A DNA stretch of 64,000 bases from Ch67 sp041395845 (GCA_041395845.1 JAWKZS010000010.1:1-64000), one strand, 5' to 3'. Shown: positions 43,175-52,521, counted from the stretch's first letter. The notes: generated from the sequence alone by a model not told the origin. Made by a program: numbers and translations.

Positions 43175-44818
43175 TCAGATTTTGAAGCGTCCGGTGAGAT
43201 TGCGTATGTTGGCCGAAATGTCCAGCAGCTGACTGCTCAGCCCGCGGCTGTTTTCCGCCGACTCGTGGGTGCGCTGGGCGAGCTCTGCCACATTGTTGAT
43301 GTTGCTGTTGATGTCTTCGGACACTGCGCTCTGTTCCTCGGCGGCCGCGGCAATCTGGGTGTTCATCTGTTTGATCGCCTCGATAGCCGCGTTGATCGCC
43401 GTAATGGATTCACCGGCTTTCTGTGACAGGGAAACGCTCTGCTGGGTGCGCTCCTGACTCTTCTGCATCGCCTGCACGGCGTCCCGCGTACCGGACTGTA
43501 CGTTGGAAATCATCTGATGGATTTCTTCGGTCGACGATTGCGTGCGCTGCGCGAGGGTGCGGACCTCGTCGGCCACCACCGCAAAACCGCGGCCCTGCTC
43601 ACCAGCACGGGCGGCTTCAATCGCAGCGTTGAGCGCCAGCAGGTTGGTTTGCTCGGCGATTCCCTTGATCACATCCAGTACGTTGCCGATGCGGGCGGTA
43701 TCCTGGGTCAGGCGATGCATGGCATCGGCGACCTGCTGCACGTCGCCGGCCAGCAGATTGATCGACGTGATGGTTTCATTCACCACGCCCAGACTGCCAC
43801 GGGCACCGACGTCGGCCTGTTGCGCCGCATCGCGGGCACCGGATGCACTCTGCGCGACTTGCAGCGCTGACGATGACATCTCGTTGGCGGCGGTTGCCAC
43901 CAGATCTGCCCGCTGCTGCACGGCGTCACTTTGCTGCAGCGAGGTGTCGGTCAGTGAATGGAACTGGCGCGCGGTATCTTCGAGCGTGGTGGCACCCTGA
44001 TTCAGATGTTCGATCATGGAGGTCAGATTGCGCTGCATGGCCCGGATGTCGTTGGCCAGCGCTCCGATTTCGCCTTTGGCCTCGACCCTGATCTGATTGC
44101 GAAAATCGCCAGTGGCAAAGCGCTGGATCGACAGGATGAGTTCTTGCAGTGGATTCACTACCTGGTTGCGCAACAGCAGCATGACGGTAGCCGCGATCGC
44201 CAGTACCAGCACAAATACCACCGGCAGCATCACCTGGACGATCTGTTGCGCAGCCTGCTCGGTCTGGCTGGCAAAGGCGGTGGTGTCTGCGGTGATCAGT
44301 TCAACGGATTCCTGCAACAGTTTGGCCGGTTCGCGATCGATGCCCTTCACCGCGGCATCACCGGCAAGATGATCGAATCCGGCGGCGCGGAATTTTTCGA
44401 AGCCGTCCCGATAGGCGCGTGCCATGGTCTGGTGGGAACTGGCAAAGGCGCTGACCTTGTCCCGCGCCGGACCTGGCGGCAGGGTTTGCGCCAGCTGCTG
44501 GGCCTTGCTTTGGACTTCGGCCTCTACGCTCTGGAACGCCTGCCAGTATTTGTCGCGGGCCTTGTCATCGCGTCCCCGCAGCAGCACATTTTTCCATTCC
44601 TGCACCTGGGTTTTGAACAGCAGGTTGGTTTCCATGATGAGTTGCTGCTGGTGGACATCCTGCTGCAGCAGGTGTTTGAAATCCTCGATCAGACGTTCCT
44701 GATACCAGATCGCGGCGGAGAAAATGAGTGAGACCAGCAGGAAACCTGCCCCTGTGCCCCAGGACAGATATTTGAGCAACTTCCCTGACGACTGATTATC
44801 GGATGACGTGCGTTCCAT
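43175..44818 (-). CDS. Methyl-accepting chemotaxis protein
   Basis: A 547-residue chemoreceptor. A first membrane segment lies near 15-36, a helical periplasmic sensor of about 155 residues (four-helix type) near 37-195, a second membrane segment near 193-215, HAMP near 216-270 and the signalling domain with the conserved hairpin tip (IKGIAEQTNLLALNAAIEAARAGEQGRGFAVVADEVR) near 385-420. It detects an unknown ligand and controls CheA. It is convergent with the PstS-OmpA gene (gap three bases). A GAATTC-GAC-GAATTC dyad lies at 44835-44849 upstream. Confidence 0.95.
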   Translation of the reverse strand: MERTSSDNQSSGKLLKYLSWGTGAGFLLVSLIFSAAIWYQERLIEDFKHLLQQDVHQQQLIMETNLLFKTQVQEWKNVLLRGRDDKARDKYWQAFQSVEAEVQSKAQQLAQTLPPGPARDKVSAFASSHQTMARAYRDGFEKFRAAGFDHLAGDAAVKGIDREPAKLLQESVELITADTTAFASQTEQAAQQIVQVMLPVVFVLVLAIAATVMLLLRNQVVNPLQELILSIQRFATGDFRNQIRVEAKGEIGALANDIRAMQRNLTSMIEHLNQGATTLEDTARQFHSLTDTSLQQSDAVQQRADLVATAANEMSSSALQVAQSASGARDAAQQADVGARGSLGVVNETITSINLLAGDVQQVADAMHRLTQDTARIGNVLDVIKGIAEQTNLLALNAAIEAARAGEQGRGFAVVADEVRTLAQRTQSSTEEIHQMISNVQSGTRDAVQAMQKSQERTQQSVSLSQKAGESITAINAAIEAIKQMNTQIAAAAEEQSAVSEDINSNINNVAELAQRTHESAENSRGLSSQLLDISANIRNLTGRFKI

Positions 44819-44834
44819 GGCTGTATCCTGCGCA

Positions 44835-44849
44835 GAATTCGACGAATTC
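44835..44849. promoter_or_regulatory. Dyad GAATTC-N3-GAATTC before the chemoreceptor gene
   Basis: The dyad lies 16 bases before the chemoreceptor start. On the minus strand it directly follows a -10-like TATACT, a position suited to an operator. The binding protein is unknown. Confidence 0.3.
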
Positions 44850-44941
44850 AGTATAGAACAGGTGCGGATACCGCAAGTGGACTGCCGCTGGCTGTCGAAG
44901 GATTGCTGCTATTCTTGGAAATTATTGCAGCGAGGTGTCGC

Positions 44942-45163
44942 ATGGCCCGATTTGATCCACGCCCCGTTACCAGTGATCCGCTGAAGTCACCCTGTGTGCG
45001 CAATTGCTGTCTGGACGATCACGATGTGTGTCTGGGCTGTGGCAGGACATTGGCGGAAATCCGTGCCTGGTCGACTTACAGTGCCAGCGAGCGGGATGCT
45101 GCCTGTGAGCGGGCGGCCCGGCGCAAAGCCCGTAATGGGAGTGGTGGCTTTTCCAGAGAATGA
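44942..45163 (+). CDS. DUF1289 cysteine-rich small protein
   Basis: A 73-residue protein of the DUF1289/YdhL family. The Cys pattern SPCVRNCCLDDHDVCLGCGRTLAEI with a Trp just after is diagnostic and suggests metal or Fe-S binding. GAGGTG lies nine bases before the ATG at 44942. An intrinsic terminator follows the stop. Function unknown. Confidence 0.85.
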   Translation: MARFDPRPVTSDPLKSPCVRNCCLDDHDVCLGCGRTLAEIRAWSTYSASERDAACERAARRKARNGSGGFSRE

Positions 45164-45185
45164 TGGAATCAGGGATTTCATGTCT

Positions 45186-45216
45186 GGTGGCCACCGCAAC
45201 GGTCGGCCACCTTTTT
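45186..45216 (+). terminator. Intrinsic terminator after the DUF1289 gene
   Basis: GGTGGCC and GGCCACC form a 7-bp stem around 12 bases and are followed by TTTTT. Confidence 0.75.
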
Positions 45217-45226
45217 CGTGGTGCTT

Positions 45227-45856
45227 TTAGAGTACGTTATCTTTCCCGGCCCGCTTGATCACGGTTTTGACGACTTCGCCCACAGCCTTCTTGATCGAAC
45301 CGGTTTCGGTGGTGCGGGTAATCACCGACCAGCTCAGTTTGTTTGTGCGGGAATCAAACAGGTTGGTTTCGATCAGGTAATCCGTCAGGGTGGCGTAGGA
45401 GCCCCCTTCATGCTGTCCACTGCTGCTGTAGGCGTAAAACGTGTCCATGCTGCGGAACAGGCCGTCGTCCGCGCCGGTAGCGGGTTCCGGTTGATAGGCG
45501 CGGGTTTTCTGCACGTCACGGATGCTGGTCACCAGCACAGTGGAAACGCCATTTTGGCGCACGATGGGTTCCACTGCCTCACGATTGAGCCTGGTGCCAT
45601 CGGGAATCCACTGGTGCGAGGGAATCGCAACGATGCCTTTCTGTTCCAGCGCCTGGCTGAATTCGGTTTCGACAATCTTGCGCATGGATTCGGTGGCGGT
45701 CATGGCGACCACCAGTATTTTTTGCTGGGCCGGTGTCTGGTAGCCCGGCAGACGCCAGGACTCCTGCACCTGGGTGGTGGAGCAGGCGGTCATAAAACCT
45801 AGTAAAAACAGAACAATCAAACGGCTGGCAACAGTTGTCACAGGCATGCAATCCAT
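45227..45856 (-). CDS. Lipoprotein of unknown function
   Basis: A 209-residue lipoprotein with lipobox MTAC near residue 25. The mature part starts ESWRLPGYQ, and KILVVAMTATESMRKIVETEFSQAL resembles small outer-membrane lipoproteins that contribute to stress or assembly pathways (DUF4136/GNA1162-like alternating strand-helix fold). The assignment is tentative. Tandem start options exist at 45856 and 45847, and neither has a good ribosome site. It diverges from the LpxH-like gene. Confidence 0.65.
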   Translation of the reverse strand: MDCMPVTTVASRLIVLFLLGFMTACSTTQVQESWRLPGYQTPAQQKILVVAMTATESMRKIVETEFSQALEQKGIVAIPSHQWIPDGTRLNREAVEPIVRQNGVSTVLVTSIRDVQKTRAYQPEPATGADDGLFRSMDTFYAYSSSGQHEGGSYATLTDYLIETNLFDSRTNKLSWSVITRTTETGSIKKAVGEVVKTVIKRAGKDNVL

Positions 45857-45989
45857 GTTGGGGTAAAGTGCGCATGGTAGGCTCCGCCTCGTGCCGTTGT
45901 CGAGTCTGCCGCTGTCATTTCTTGTTCACAGTCCTGTCACGCAAACGTCCCCGTCAAGCCTTACCTTGCTCCCCAAAAGGAGGCTTTCC

Positions 45990-46793
45990 ATGGTGCAACA
46001 GACGGTACGATCCGTATTCATCTCCGACGTCCATCTGGGCACGGCAGACTGTCAGGCACAGTATTTGCTGGACTTCCTCAAGAGCCATCGCATGCAGTTT
46101 CTGTATCTGGTGGGCGATATCGTCGATCTGCTGTACATGCGCAAGCGGGTGAATTTCACCGCGCTGCACGAAGAGGTAGTGAACCAGATCGTGCGGCTGG
46201 CCAGTCAAGGCACGCGGGTGATCTATATTCCCGGCAACCATGATGCGAAGTTCCGCCGTTATTGCGGGCAGTCGTTCGCAGGGATCGAGATCGAGCGTTA
46301 TTGGGTACATGAATGTGCGGATGGTCGCCGCTTCTTTGTCAGTCATGGTGATGAATTCGATGGCGCCATGCATGCAGGTCCGCTGTGGACCCTGGTCGGC
46401 GATCTGTCCCACACGCTGCTGCTGCGGCTGAACACGCTGGTCAATGCCTGGCGGCGGCTGCTGAAAAAACCGTACTGGTCGCTGGCCGGCTATATCAAGA
46501 CCCGCATCGGCAAGGCCGCCGAATTCATTCGCCGGTTTGAATGGATTGCCGCCCACAAGGCGCGGGAATTGCAGTATGACGGCTATATCTGCGGTCACAT
46601 TCATGTGAGTGGCATGCGTCGGATTGATGGCGTGTTGTATTGCAACGACGGTGACTGGGTAGAGCATTGCACCGCATTGGTGGAAGACAGCAGTGGACAG
46701 CTGTCACTGGTGCACTGGGCGGACCGCAAGGAAGTCCTGATACGCGAACATGAGTTGACGGAAAGCTGGGACCCGCTACCGCAGGCCCACTAA
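45990..46793 (+). CDS. LpxH-like UDP-2,3-diacylglucosamine hydrolase family metallophosphatase
   Basis: A 267-residue calcineurin-like phosphoesterase. All five metal motifs are present: DVHLG (residue 12), GDIVD (42), GNHD (82), SHGDEFD (118) and GHIH (200). The domain layout with a helical cap is of the LpxH superfamily that makes lipid X. The longer length and wording place it in the LpxH-like branch rather than classical 240-residue LpxH. AAAGGAGG before the ATG at 45990 is a near-perfect ribosome site. The PAP2 gene follows after 18 bases. Confidence 0.85.
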   Translation: MVQQTVRSVFISDVHLGTADCQAQYLLDFLKSHRMQFLYLVGDIVDLLYMRKRVNFTALHEEVVNQIVRLASQGTRVIYIPGNHDAKFRRYCGQSFAGIEIERYWVHECADGRRFFVSHGDEFDGAMHAGPLWTLVGDLSHTLLLRLNTLVNAWRRLLKKPYWSLAGYIKTRIGKAAEFIRRFEWIAAHKARELQYDGYICGHIHVSGMRRIDGVLYCNDGDWVEHCTALVEDSSGQLSLVHWADRKEVLIREHELTESWDPLPQAH

Positions 46794-46811
46794 CACAGAG
46801 GAGCACTGACC

Positions 46812-47360
46812 ATGGCCAAGGCAATGGTAATCGCAAAACGCAAAGTCGCTGTGTGGGATTACGGGCTGTGCCGCCAGCTCAACCAGTGGATCGATCAGAA
46901 GAGCGTGCACCTGTTTTTCAAAACCATCAGCCGGCTGGGTGATGGGGTGCTGTGGTACAGCTTCATGCTGTTTCTGCCGGCATTTCTCGGTGGCTATGGG
47001 TTGGGCATCAGTTTGTTGATGCTGGCGATGGCCTCGTTGGGTGTGTATGAGTATCGCTACATCAAGCTGCGTTCGATGCGGCCGCGCCCCTTTGTAGCGC
47101 ACAGCCGTATTCGGCAGGGCGCCCGCACGCTGGATGAATTCAGTTTTCCCTCAGGACACACCATGCATGCAGTGGCGTTCGCGGCAGTACTGACACAGGC
47201 TGTTCCGGTGCTCGGTTTCGTGCTGATTCCGTTTGCGTTGCTGACAGGCTTGAGTCGAGTGGTGCTGGGTCTGCACTATCCCAGTGATGTGTTCATGGGT
47301 GCAGTATTGGGTCTGTTCAACGCCACGCTGTTCCTGGGCGTGTTTGGCGCCTACCTCTAA
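46812..47360 (+). CDS. PAP2-family membrane phosphatase
   Basis: A 182-residue phosphatase with about five membrane segments. The three PAP2 motifs are KLRSMRPRP (residues 78-86), FPSGHTMHA (113-121) and SRVVLGLHYPSD (about 147-158), with the catalytic His residues intact. It could act on phosphatidate, undecaprenyl diphosphate or lipid A phosphates. The position 18 bases after the LpxH-like gene suggests a lipid A-related job. GAGGAGC precedes the ATG. Confidence 0.88.
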   Translation: MAKAMVIAKRKVAVWDYGLCRQLNQWIDQKSVHLFFKTISRLGDGVLWYSFMLFLPAFLGGYGLGISLLMLAMASLGVYEYRYIKLRSMRPRPFVAHSRIRQGARTLDEFSFPSGHTMHAVAFAAVLTQAVPVLGFVLIPFALLTGLSRVVLGLHYPSDVFMGAVLGLFNATLFLGVFGAYL

Positions 47361-47489
47361 TGGGTACCCACCGGTTCCATTGATATGACTCAATGAATCT
47401 GTGGACGTTAGTGCTTATTCTGAACCCGTGTAGATCAACACGCCCGGCCATGTACCTGCGTGTCCCCGAATCTGCATATCCCGGTGATG

Positions 47490-47516
47490 GGGGAGGTAAA
47501 ACCTCCCCATTTTTTT
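47490..47516 (+). terminator. Intrinsic terminator after PAP2 gene
   Basis: GGGGAGGT-AAA-ACCTCCCC stem followed by ATTTTTTT, between the convergent PAP2 and DUF5076 genes. Confidence 0.9.
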
Positions 47517-47525
47517 GTCCGCGCT

Positions 47526-47807
47526 TCAGTGTCCCACGTTCTTGGATACTTCTTCCTTGAAGCCCATCAGGATTTCCCGCAGGCAGTCCGAGCGGGCCTT
47601 GCCTACGTTCTTTTCGTATACCATGGCGCTGTGCAGTGCGATCTGTGCCAGCAACTGGCCGAATTCCTTGGGCTGACCACCCAGATCGCTGCTGATCGAT
47701 ACATGTTGGTTGCCGTTCACATCCCATACCCGCACCAGTTCATGGGCAGCATCGGACTGGGCTTCGGGGGGGACAGGCAGATGGCGTTTGGAATCCGACA
47801 TGGACAT
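47526..47807 (-). CDS. DUF5076 protein
   Basis: A 93-residue soluble protein that matches the DUF5076 pattern: HELVRVWDVNGNQHVSISSDLGG, then a helix FGQLLAQIALHSAMVYE and REILMGFKEEV. Function unknown. ATGs at 47807 and 47801 are both possible. It lies downstream of the VWA gene on the same strand. Confidence 0.75.
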   Translation of the reverse strand: MSMSDSKRHLPVPPEAQSDAAHELVRVWDVNGNQHVSISSDLGGQPKEFGQLLAQIALHSAMVYEKNVGKARSDCLREILMGFKEEVSKNVGH

Positions 47808-47871
47808 TCTCGTTCGTGATGAGTCAGTGTTTCACCTTAGCAGGACGGCGTAGGCCTGGCAAAAAGCCCGG

Positions 47872-49245
47872 CTAACTGGTGCTGCGCAACATATGGCTGA
47901 TAAAACGTTCCAGCTGCTGCAATGACTGGCAGGGCTCTGCCCAGGTGCAATAGGGCTGATAGCGTTTCATTTCGGAATCACCGCTGCCCCAGCGGTTGCG
48001 GGCTTCCGGATTCAGCCAGATCAGTTGCCGGCTGCGCTGGTGCAGCTGCTGCAGGATGTCGATGCGGGGCTCACCGTAATTGTTACGGGCATCGCCCAGC
48101 ATGATCACGGTAGTGCGGTGATCCACCTGCTGCAGGCATTGCTCGGCAAAGGTCGCCAGCGAGCGGCCGTAATCCGTCGAGCCACCACCAATCCGGTCCA
48201 GGGTTGCCTGAATGGCATCGTCCAGATCGTATTGATCGAACAGCTCGGTCACTTCCAGCAGATTCGACGAAAAGGCAAACGCCCGCACGTTCTTCAGCAC
48301 ATCGGTGAGGCTGTACAGAAACATCAGCAGAAAGCGTGCGTACTGGCTGACGGAACCGCTCACATCGCAGATCGCCATCACTTTGGGTTTGTCGATGCGT
48401 TTGGTTTTCCAGTGGGTTTCCAGCAGCACACCGCTGTAGGGAATATTGCTGCGGATGGTGCTGCGCACGTCGAGTTTGCCGCGTTGATACACCTTGCGCC
48501 GGCGTGAATGGGTCGCCACCAGCCGCTTCGCCAGTTTGCGCACCAGCCCCTGCACGTCCCTGAATTCGCGCAGGTTGTCGAGCCGGGTTTCCATCATGAC
48601 GGATTCGCGCAATGCCCGGCTTTCCCCGGCGGCCTGCAGCAGTAACTGCTTTTCCACGTAGGCGCGCACTTCATCCCGTAGTTGTTCGCGGGCCTGGCGC
48701 AGCTGTTCACCCAGCGTTTGCTGCTGGATATCATCAGAGCCTTCGGCAGCAAACATTTCCTGTTCCAGCGCTTCCAGTCCCATGGCCAGCATCATGCGAC
48801 GGCCGAACAGACCCTTCTGGGTCATCACCCGGATCTGGCTGACCTGGGCTGCCTCGCCGGCCTGCGCCAGTGCCACCGCCAGTTGTTGCGGGTTACCTTG
48901 CAGCAGCATGCGGCCGAGTTCGGATTGCGGCTGCGCCGGCGGCGGTGTCGGGGACAGCAGGTTTTTCAGCTGCTGCATCGGTGTGGGTGCCGGGCGGGAT
49001 GATTCCGGCGGCGGAGTGAAGGCATCAAACCGGTTGAAGGAAAAAAACTGGTCGAAGATCTGCTCGAACTTGAGCTGGTCGTCGTGGCTTTTCGCCAGCG
49101 TGGTACACAAGGCCTGTTTCAGATGGTCGCGCTGGCCATAACCCACCAGCTGCACGGCAGCCACTGCATCCAGGGTTTCTGCCGTGGATGTGCGCACACC
49201 GGCCCCGCGCAGGGCCTTGATGAACTGGACGAGTATGCGATCCAT
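47872..49245 (-). CDS. VWA/CoxE-family protein partner of MoxR ATPase
   Basis: A 457-residue CoxE-like protein. A helical N-terminal part (1-240) is followed by a von Willebrand A domain (about 275-440) with the MIDAS motif: DVSGSVSQ (Asp-X-Ser-X-Ser) near 288, GSTDYG near 350 and LGDARNNYGE near 388. Such proteins act with MoxR AAA+ ATPases as metal- or cofactor-insertion chaperones. It starts 15 bases after the MoxR gene stop on the same strand, confirming the pair. Confidence 0.9.
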   Translation of the reverse strand: MDRILVQFIKALRGAGVRTSTAETLDAVAAVQLVGYGQRDHLKQALCTTLAKSHDDQLKFEQIFDQFFSFNRFDAFTPPPESSRPAPTPMQQLKNLLSPTPPPAQPQSELGRMLLQGNPQQLAVALAQAGEAAQVSQIRVMTQKGLFGRRMMLAMGLEALEQEMFAAEGSDDIQQQTLGEQLRQAREQLRDEVRAYVEKQLLLQAAGESRALRESVMMETRLDNLREFRDVQGLVRKLAKRLVATHSRRRKVYQRGKLDVRSTIRSNIPYSGVLLETHWKTKRIDKPKVMAICDVSGSVSQYARFLLMFLYSLTDVLKNVRAFAFSSNLLEVTELFDQYDLDDAIQATLDRIGGGSTDYGRSLATFAEQCLQQVDHRTTVIMLGDARNNYGEPRIDILQQLHQRSRQLIWLNPEARNRWGSGDSEMKRYQPYCTWAEPCQSLQQLERFISHMLRSTS

Positions 49246-49260
49246 CAGCGGCGGGTTCCG

Positions 49261-50202
49261 TTACTGGCGCGGCAGGATTTTCGCAAACAGGCTGCGCAGA
49301 TCATCCTTCACGCTGACAATGTCCTCTTCATGCTTGAGCAGAACATTCAGCGTCGACGCTACCAGTTCCGGTGTCAGCGCATCGGTGTGCAACAGCAGCA
49401 GGGTGCGGGCCCAGTCGATGGTTTCGCTGATGGCCGGCTGCTTTTTCAGATCGCGCTGACGCAGTTCCTGCACGAAGGACACCAGCTGATCCCGCAGTTG
49501 TGCGTTGATGTCCGGCACCCGGGTCTGGATGATGGTGCGCTCCAGGTTGGCATCGGGGAACGGAATATATAGATGCAGGCAGCGGCGTTTCAGTGCGTCG
49601 CTCAGTTCGCGCATGTTGTTGCTGGTCAGAAATACGATGGGCTTGCGGCGCGCCTTGATGGTGCCCAGTTCCGGAATCGATATCTGGTAGTCCGACAGCA
49701 TTTCCAGCAGAAAGGATTCGAACTCGTGATCGGCTTTGTCGATCTCGTCTATCAGCAGCACGGTGCCACGCTCGGCACGCAGGGCCTGCAGCAGTGGACG
49801 CGGTTCCAGGAAATCCTCGGAATAGAACACGTCGCCGAATTCGTGCAGACGGGTCATGGATTCCGCCAGATCGTGGGTTCCTTTCAGTAGATCACCGAGT
49901 TTTTCTTTCAGCAATTGTGTGTACAGCAGCTGCTTGCCGTATTTCCACTCGTACAGCGCCTTGGCTTCGTCCAGGCCTTCGTAACATTGCAGACGGATCA
50001 GATCATAATGAAGCAGGCTGGCGGTGGCTTTGGCCAGTTCGGTCTTGCCGACACCGGGCGGGCCTTCCACCAGCACCGGTTTTTCCAGCTTGTACGCCAG
50101 CAGCATGGTCATGGCGATGGCCGGGCTGCAAATGTAGCCGGCGCGGGCGAAACCCTGCGTGATGCTGTCTACACTGATATCCTGTGTCATTTTCCAACTC
50201 AT
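49261..50202 (-). CDS. MoxR-family AAA+ ATPase
   Basis: A 313-residue AAA+ ATPase. Walker A is GPPGVGKTE near residues 47-55, Walker B LLIDEIDKAD near 149-158, sensor 1 FLTSNNMRELSDALKRRC near 197-214, and the MoxR clade insert EYKYGKQLLYTQ-like is near 96. It forms a pair with the downstream VWA gene and probably remodels or activates a target enzyme. ATGs at 50202 and 50190 are both possible. It is divergent from the serine protease gene, with only about 65-90 bases between. Confidence 0.9.
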   Translation of the reverse strand: MSWKMTQDISVDSITQGFARAGYICSPAIAMTMLLAYKLEKPVLVEGPPGVGKTELAKATASLLHYDLIRLQCYEGLDEAKALYEWKYGKQLLYTQLLKEKLGDLLKGTHDLAESMTRLHEFGDVFYSEDFLEPRPLLQALRAERGTVLLIDEIDKADHEFESFLLEMLSDYQISIPELGTIKARRKPIVFLTSNNMRELSDALKRRCLHLYIPFPDANLERTIIQTRVPDINAQLRDQLVSFVQELRQRDLKKQPAISETIDWARTLLLLHTDALTPELVASTLNVLLKHEEDIVSVKDDLRSLFAKILPRQ

Positions 50203-50265
50203 GGCGGTGCGGGAATGCTTACCTTAGCATAAATCGCGCAGGCTCAACTTGTTCCCTGCAAGTCC

Positions 50266-51570
50266 ATGATGGAGAATGAATTTCCCCGAATGAACGGAGA
50301 CCTGATCTTGTCTGTGATGCAACTGCTGATGTGGGTGATTTGTGCCATGTTGATGGCCGGCAACGCCATCGCGCGGGAAGCCGATGCGGCCAATCGTCTG
50401 TACGATGCCCACAAGGATGCGATCTATCAGGTGCGTATCATCGAAAAAAGTTCGGGCAACAAGGCGTCGATCGGGTCCGGTTTCCAGATCAGTGCCGATG
50501 GCCTGGTCGCCAGCAATTATCACGTGGTGGCCGAAGCGGTGAAGAAGCCGGAAGGGTACCTGATCGAGTATCTGGCCTCCGATGGCAGCAAGGGCAGCAT
50601 GCGACTGCTGGCCGTGGATGTGCTGCACGATCTGGCCCTGTTGCAGCACGAACGCAAGGACACGCCCTGGCTGAACCTGCGTGACAATGAGCTGCGCAAA
50701 GGCACGCGGATTTTTTCCCTCGGCAATCCCCATGATCTGGGCATGACGGTGATCGAAGGCACCTACAACGGGCTGGTGGAACACAGTCTGTATGAACATG
50801 TGCTGTTTTCCGGATCGCTCAATCCCGGCATGAGTGGTGGCCCCACCATTGATCGCGATGGTCGTGTCATCGGCGTGAACGTGTCCACTGCGGGCAACCA
50901 GATCAGCTTTCTGGTGCCGGTGACCTACCTGAAAAACCTGCTGGACAATCGCCAGTCCACGGCCGATACGCAGGACTGGAATCCGGTACTGGAACAGCAG
51001 CTGCTGGCGCACCAGGACGACTATGTCAACCGGCTGCTGGACAGTGACTGGAAACAGGAACCCCTCGGCGATGTCACCGTGCCCACCGAAATCGCACCCT
51101 ATGTGAAATGCTGGGGCGACAAGAGTGACGACAAGGAAACCCTGTACCAGGTGACCAACCGCATCTGCAACGTGGATGAATCGCTGTTTCTGGGCAGCTA
51201 TTTCACTACCGGCAGTTTCCGCTTCCAGTACCAGTGGTTCGAGACGGAACAGCTCAACCGCTTCCGCTTCTACAGTCAGCTGGAAAGCCTTTTCTATCTG
51301 GACATGAACAACAATGCCTACAAGGACGACGTGACGCCGTTCGCCTGCGAGGACCGCTTTGTTGACGTGCAGGGCAAACCGTGGAAAGTGCATTGGTGTG
51401 TGCGGCGCTACAAACGCTTTCCGGCGCTGCATGATGTGGCCGTGGCCATGGCATCCCTGGCGAGTAACCGCAAAGGCATGCTGGTGAATTTCTCAGTGGC
51501 GGGGGTGAGCCGGGAAAATGCCCTGCGTCTGACGCAACGTTTTATCGGGGCGCTGCAATGGAAATCATAA
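50266..51570 (+). CDS. Exported trypsin-like (DegP/HtrA-type) serine protease
   Basis: A 434-residue protein with a cleavable signal peptide (hydrophobic core MQLLMWVICAMLMAGNAIA). The chymotrypsin-fold triad is His in ASNYHVV, Asp in LHDLALLQ, and Ser in NPGMSGGPT, all intact. No PDZ domain is seen. The last 170 residues are of unknown fold. The start is uncertain: 50266 lacks a ribosome site, and TTG 50308 or ATG 50290 near GGAGA are alternatives. The end overlaps the FHA gene by 13 bases, so the two are translationally coupled. Confidence 0.85.
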   Translation: MMENEFPRMNGDLILSVMQLLMWVICAMLMAGNAIAREADAANRLYDAHKDAIYQVRIIEKSSGNKASIGSGFQISADGLVASNYHVVAEAVKKPEGYLIEYLASDGSKGSMRLLAVDVLHDLALLQHERKDTPWLNLRDNELRKGTRIFSLGNPHDLGMTVIEGTYNGLVEHSLYEHVLFSGSLNPGMSGGPTIDRDGRVIGVNVSTAGNQISFLVPVTYLKNLLDNRQSTADTQDWNPVLEQQLLAHQDDYVNRLLDSDWKQEPLGDVTVPTEIAPYVKCWGDKSDDKETLYQVTNRICNVDESLFLGSYFTTGSFRFQYQWFETEQLNRFRFYSQLESLFYLDMNNNAYKDDVTPFACEDRFVDVQGKPWKVHWCVRRYKRFPALHDVAVAMASLASNRKGMLVNFSVAGVSRENALRLTQRFIGALQWKS

Positions 51571-52517
51571 TCGAGGTATTGGCCCGCCATGGTCGGGTGC
51601 GCGAGCGCTACAAATTCAGCGGCGAGCAGATTCAGATCGGCCGCGCCTACCAGAATGATGTGATCATCGCCGATCCCTATGTCTGTCCCCATCATCTGCA
51701 GTTGCAGTTCGACGCCGGCGAAGGTCAGTGGAAAGTGCTGGATCAGTCCACCCGTAACGGTTCGTTTCTGGTGGGGCGCGGGCGCCTGCAGCATTCCCAT
51801 ATCGTGCAGTCCGGCGATGAATTCGATCTTGGGGAAACCCGCATCCGGTTGATTCTGCCTCACCATGAAGTGGCGCCGACCCGGATGCTGCCGAACGGAC
51901 GCATGCTGGCGGATTATCTGTCATCGCCACTGACGGCCACCGCGCTACTGGTGAGTACGCTGGGGCTGTTTGCCTTCGTGCAGTATCTGGGAATGGCGAA
52001 GGAGGCCAAGCTGCAGGAGCTGCTGCTGGAAGGCCTGATGTTCCTGGCGGTGCCGTTCATCTGGGCCTGCATCTGGGGATTGATCGGCCGCGTTGCCGTG
52101 CACGATGCCCGTTTCAGTTTCCATCTGTCCATCGGCAGTCTGATGCTGGTGCTGGTGTTCGTACTGTCCTATGCCACCGAATACGTGGGTTTTGGTTTCA
52201 GCAACGATGGGTTGGTCATGTGGATCGACAGTGTGCTCGAAGGCGTATTGCTCGCCGGTTTTCTGCTGGCAGGTCTGCGCATGGCGACACGGATGCAGCG
52301 ACTTGGACGCTGGATTCTGGCCAACACACTGGCGTGGAGTCTGGTGGGCATTGCCGTGCTGGCGTACACCGTGAAATCCGATCCCTACGAAACCCAGGCG
52401 CAGATGGGCTTTTTTCTGAAACCGCCACTGGCGCAGTGGCAAACCGCAGACTCGCTGGATGATTTCATGCAGCGAGTCGATGGCACCTTTCACCAACTGA
52501 ATCAGTACGACGAATGA
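51558..52517 (+). CDS. FHA-domain multi-pass membrane protein
   Basis: A 319-residue protein. An FHA domain occupies residues about 20-90: IQIGRAYQNDVIIADPYVCPHHLQLQF carries the Arg and Ser/His phosphothreonine-binding motifs, then DQSTRNGSFL. Five or so membrane segments follow (about 125-270). It should read phosphothreonines in the cytoplasm and pass the signal into the membrane. It overlaps the protease by 13 bases. The Ser/Thr kinase of this genome region is 19 kb away, so a functional tie is inference. Confidence 0.85.
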   Translation: MEIIIEVLARHGRVRERYKFSGEQIQIGRAYQNDVIIADPYVCPHHLQLQFDAGEGQWKVLDQSTRNGSFLVGRGRLQHSHIVQSGDEFDLGETRIRLILPHHEVAPTRMLPNGRMLADYLSSPLTATALLVSTLGLFAFVQYLGMAKEAKLQELLLEGLMFLAVPFIWACIWGLIGRVAVHDARFSFHLSIGSLMLVLVFVLSYATEYVGFGFSNDGLVMWIDSVLEGVLLAGFLLAGLRMATRMQRLGRWILANTLAWSLVGIAVLAYTVKSDPYETQAQMGFFLKPPLAQWQTADSLDDFMQRVDGTFHQLNQYDE

Positions 52518-52521
52518 AAGC

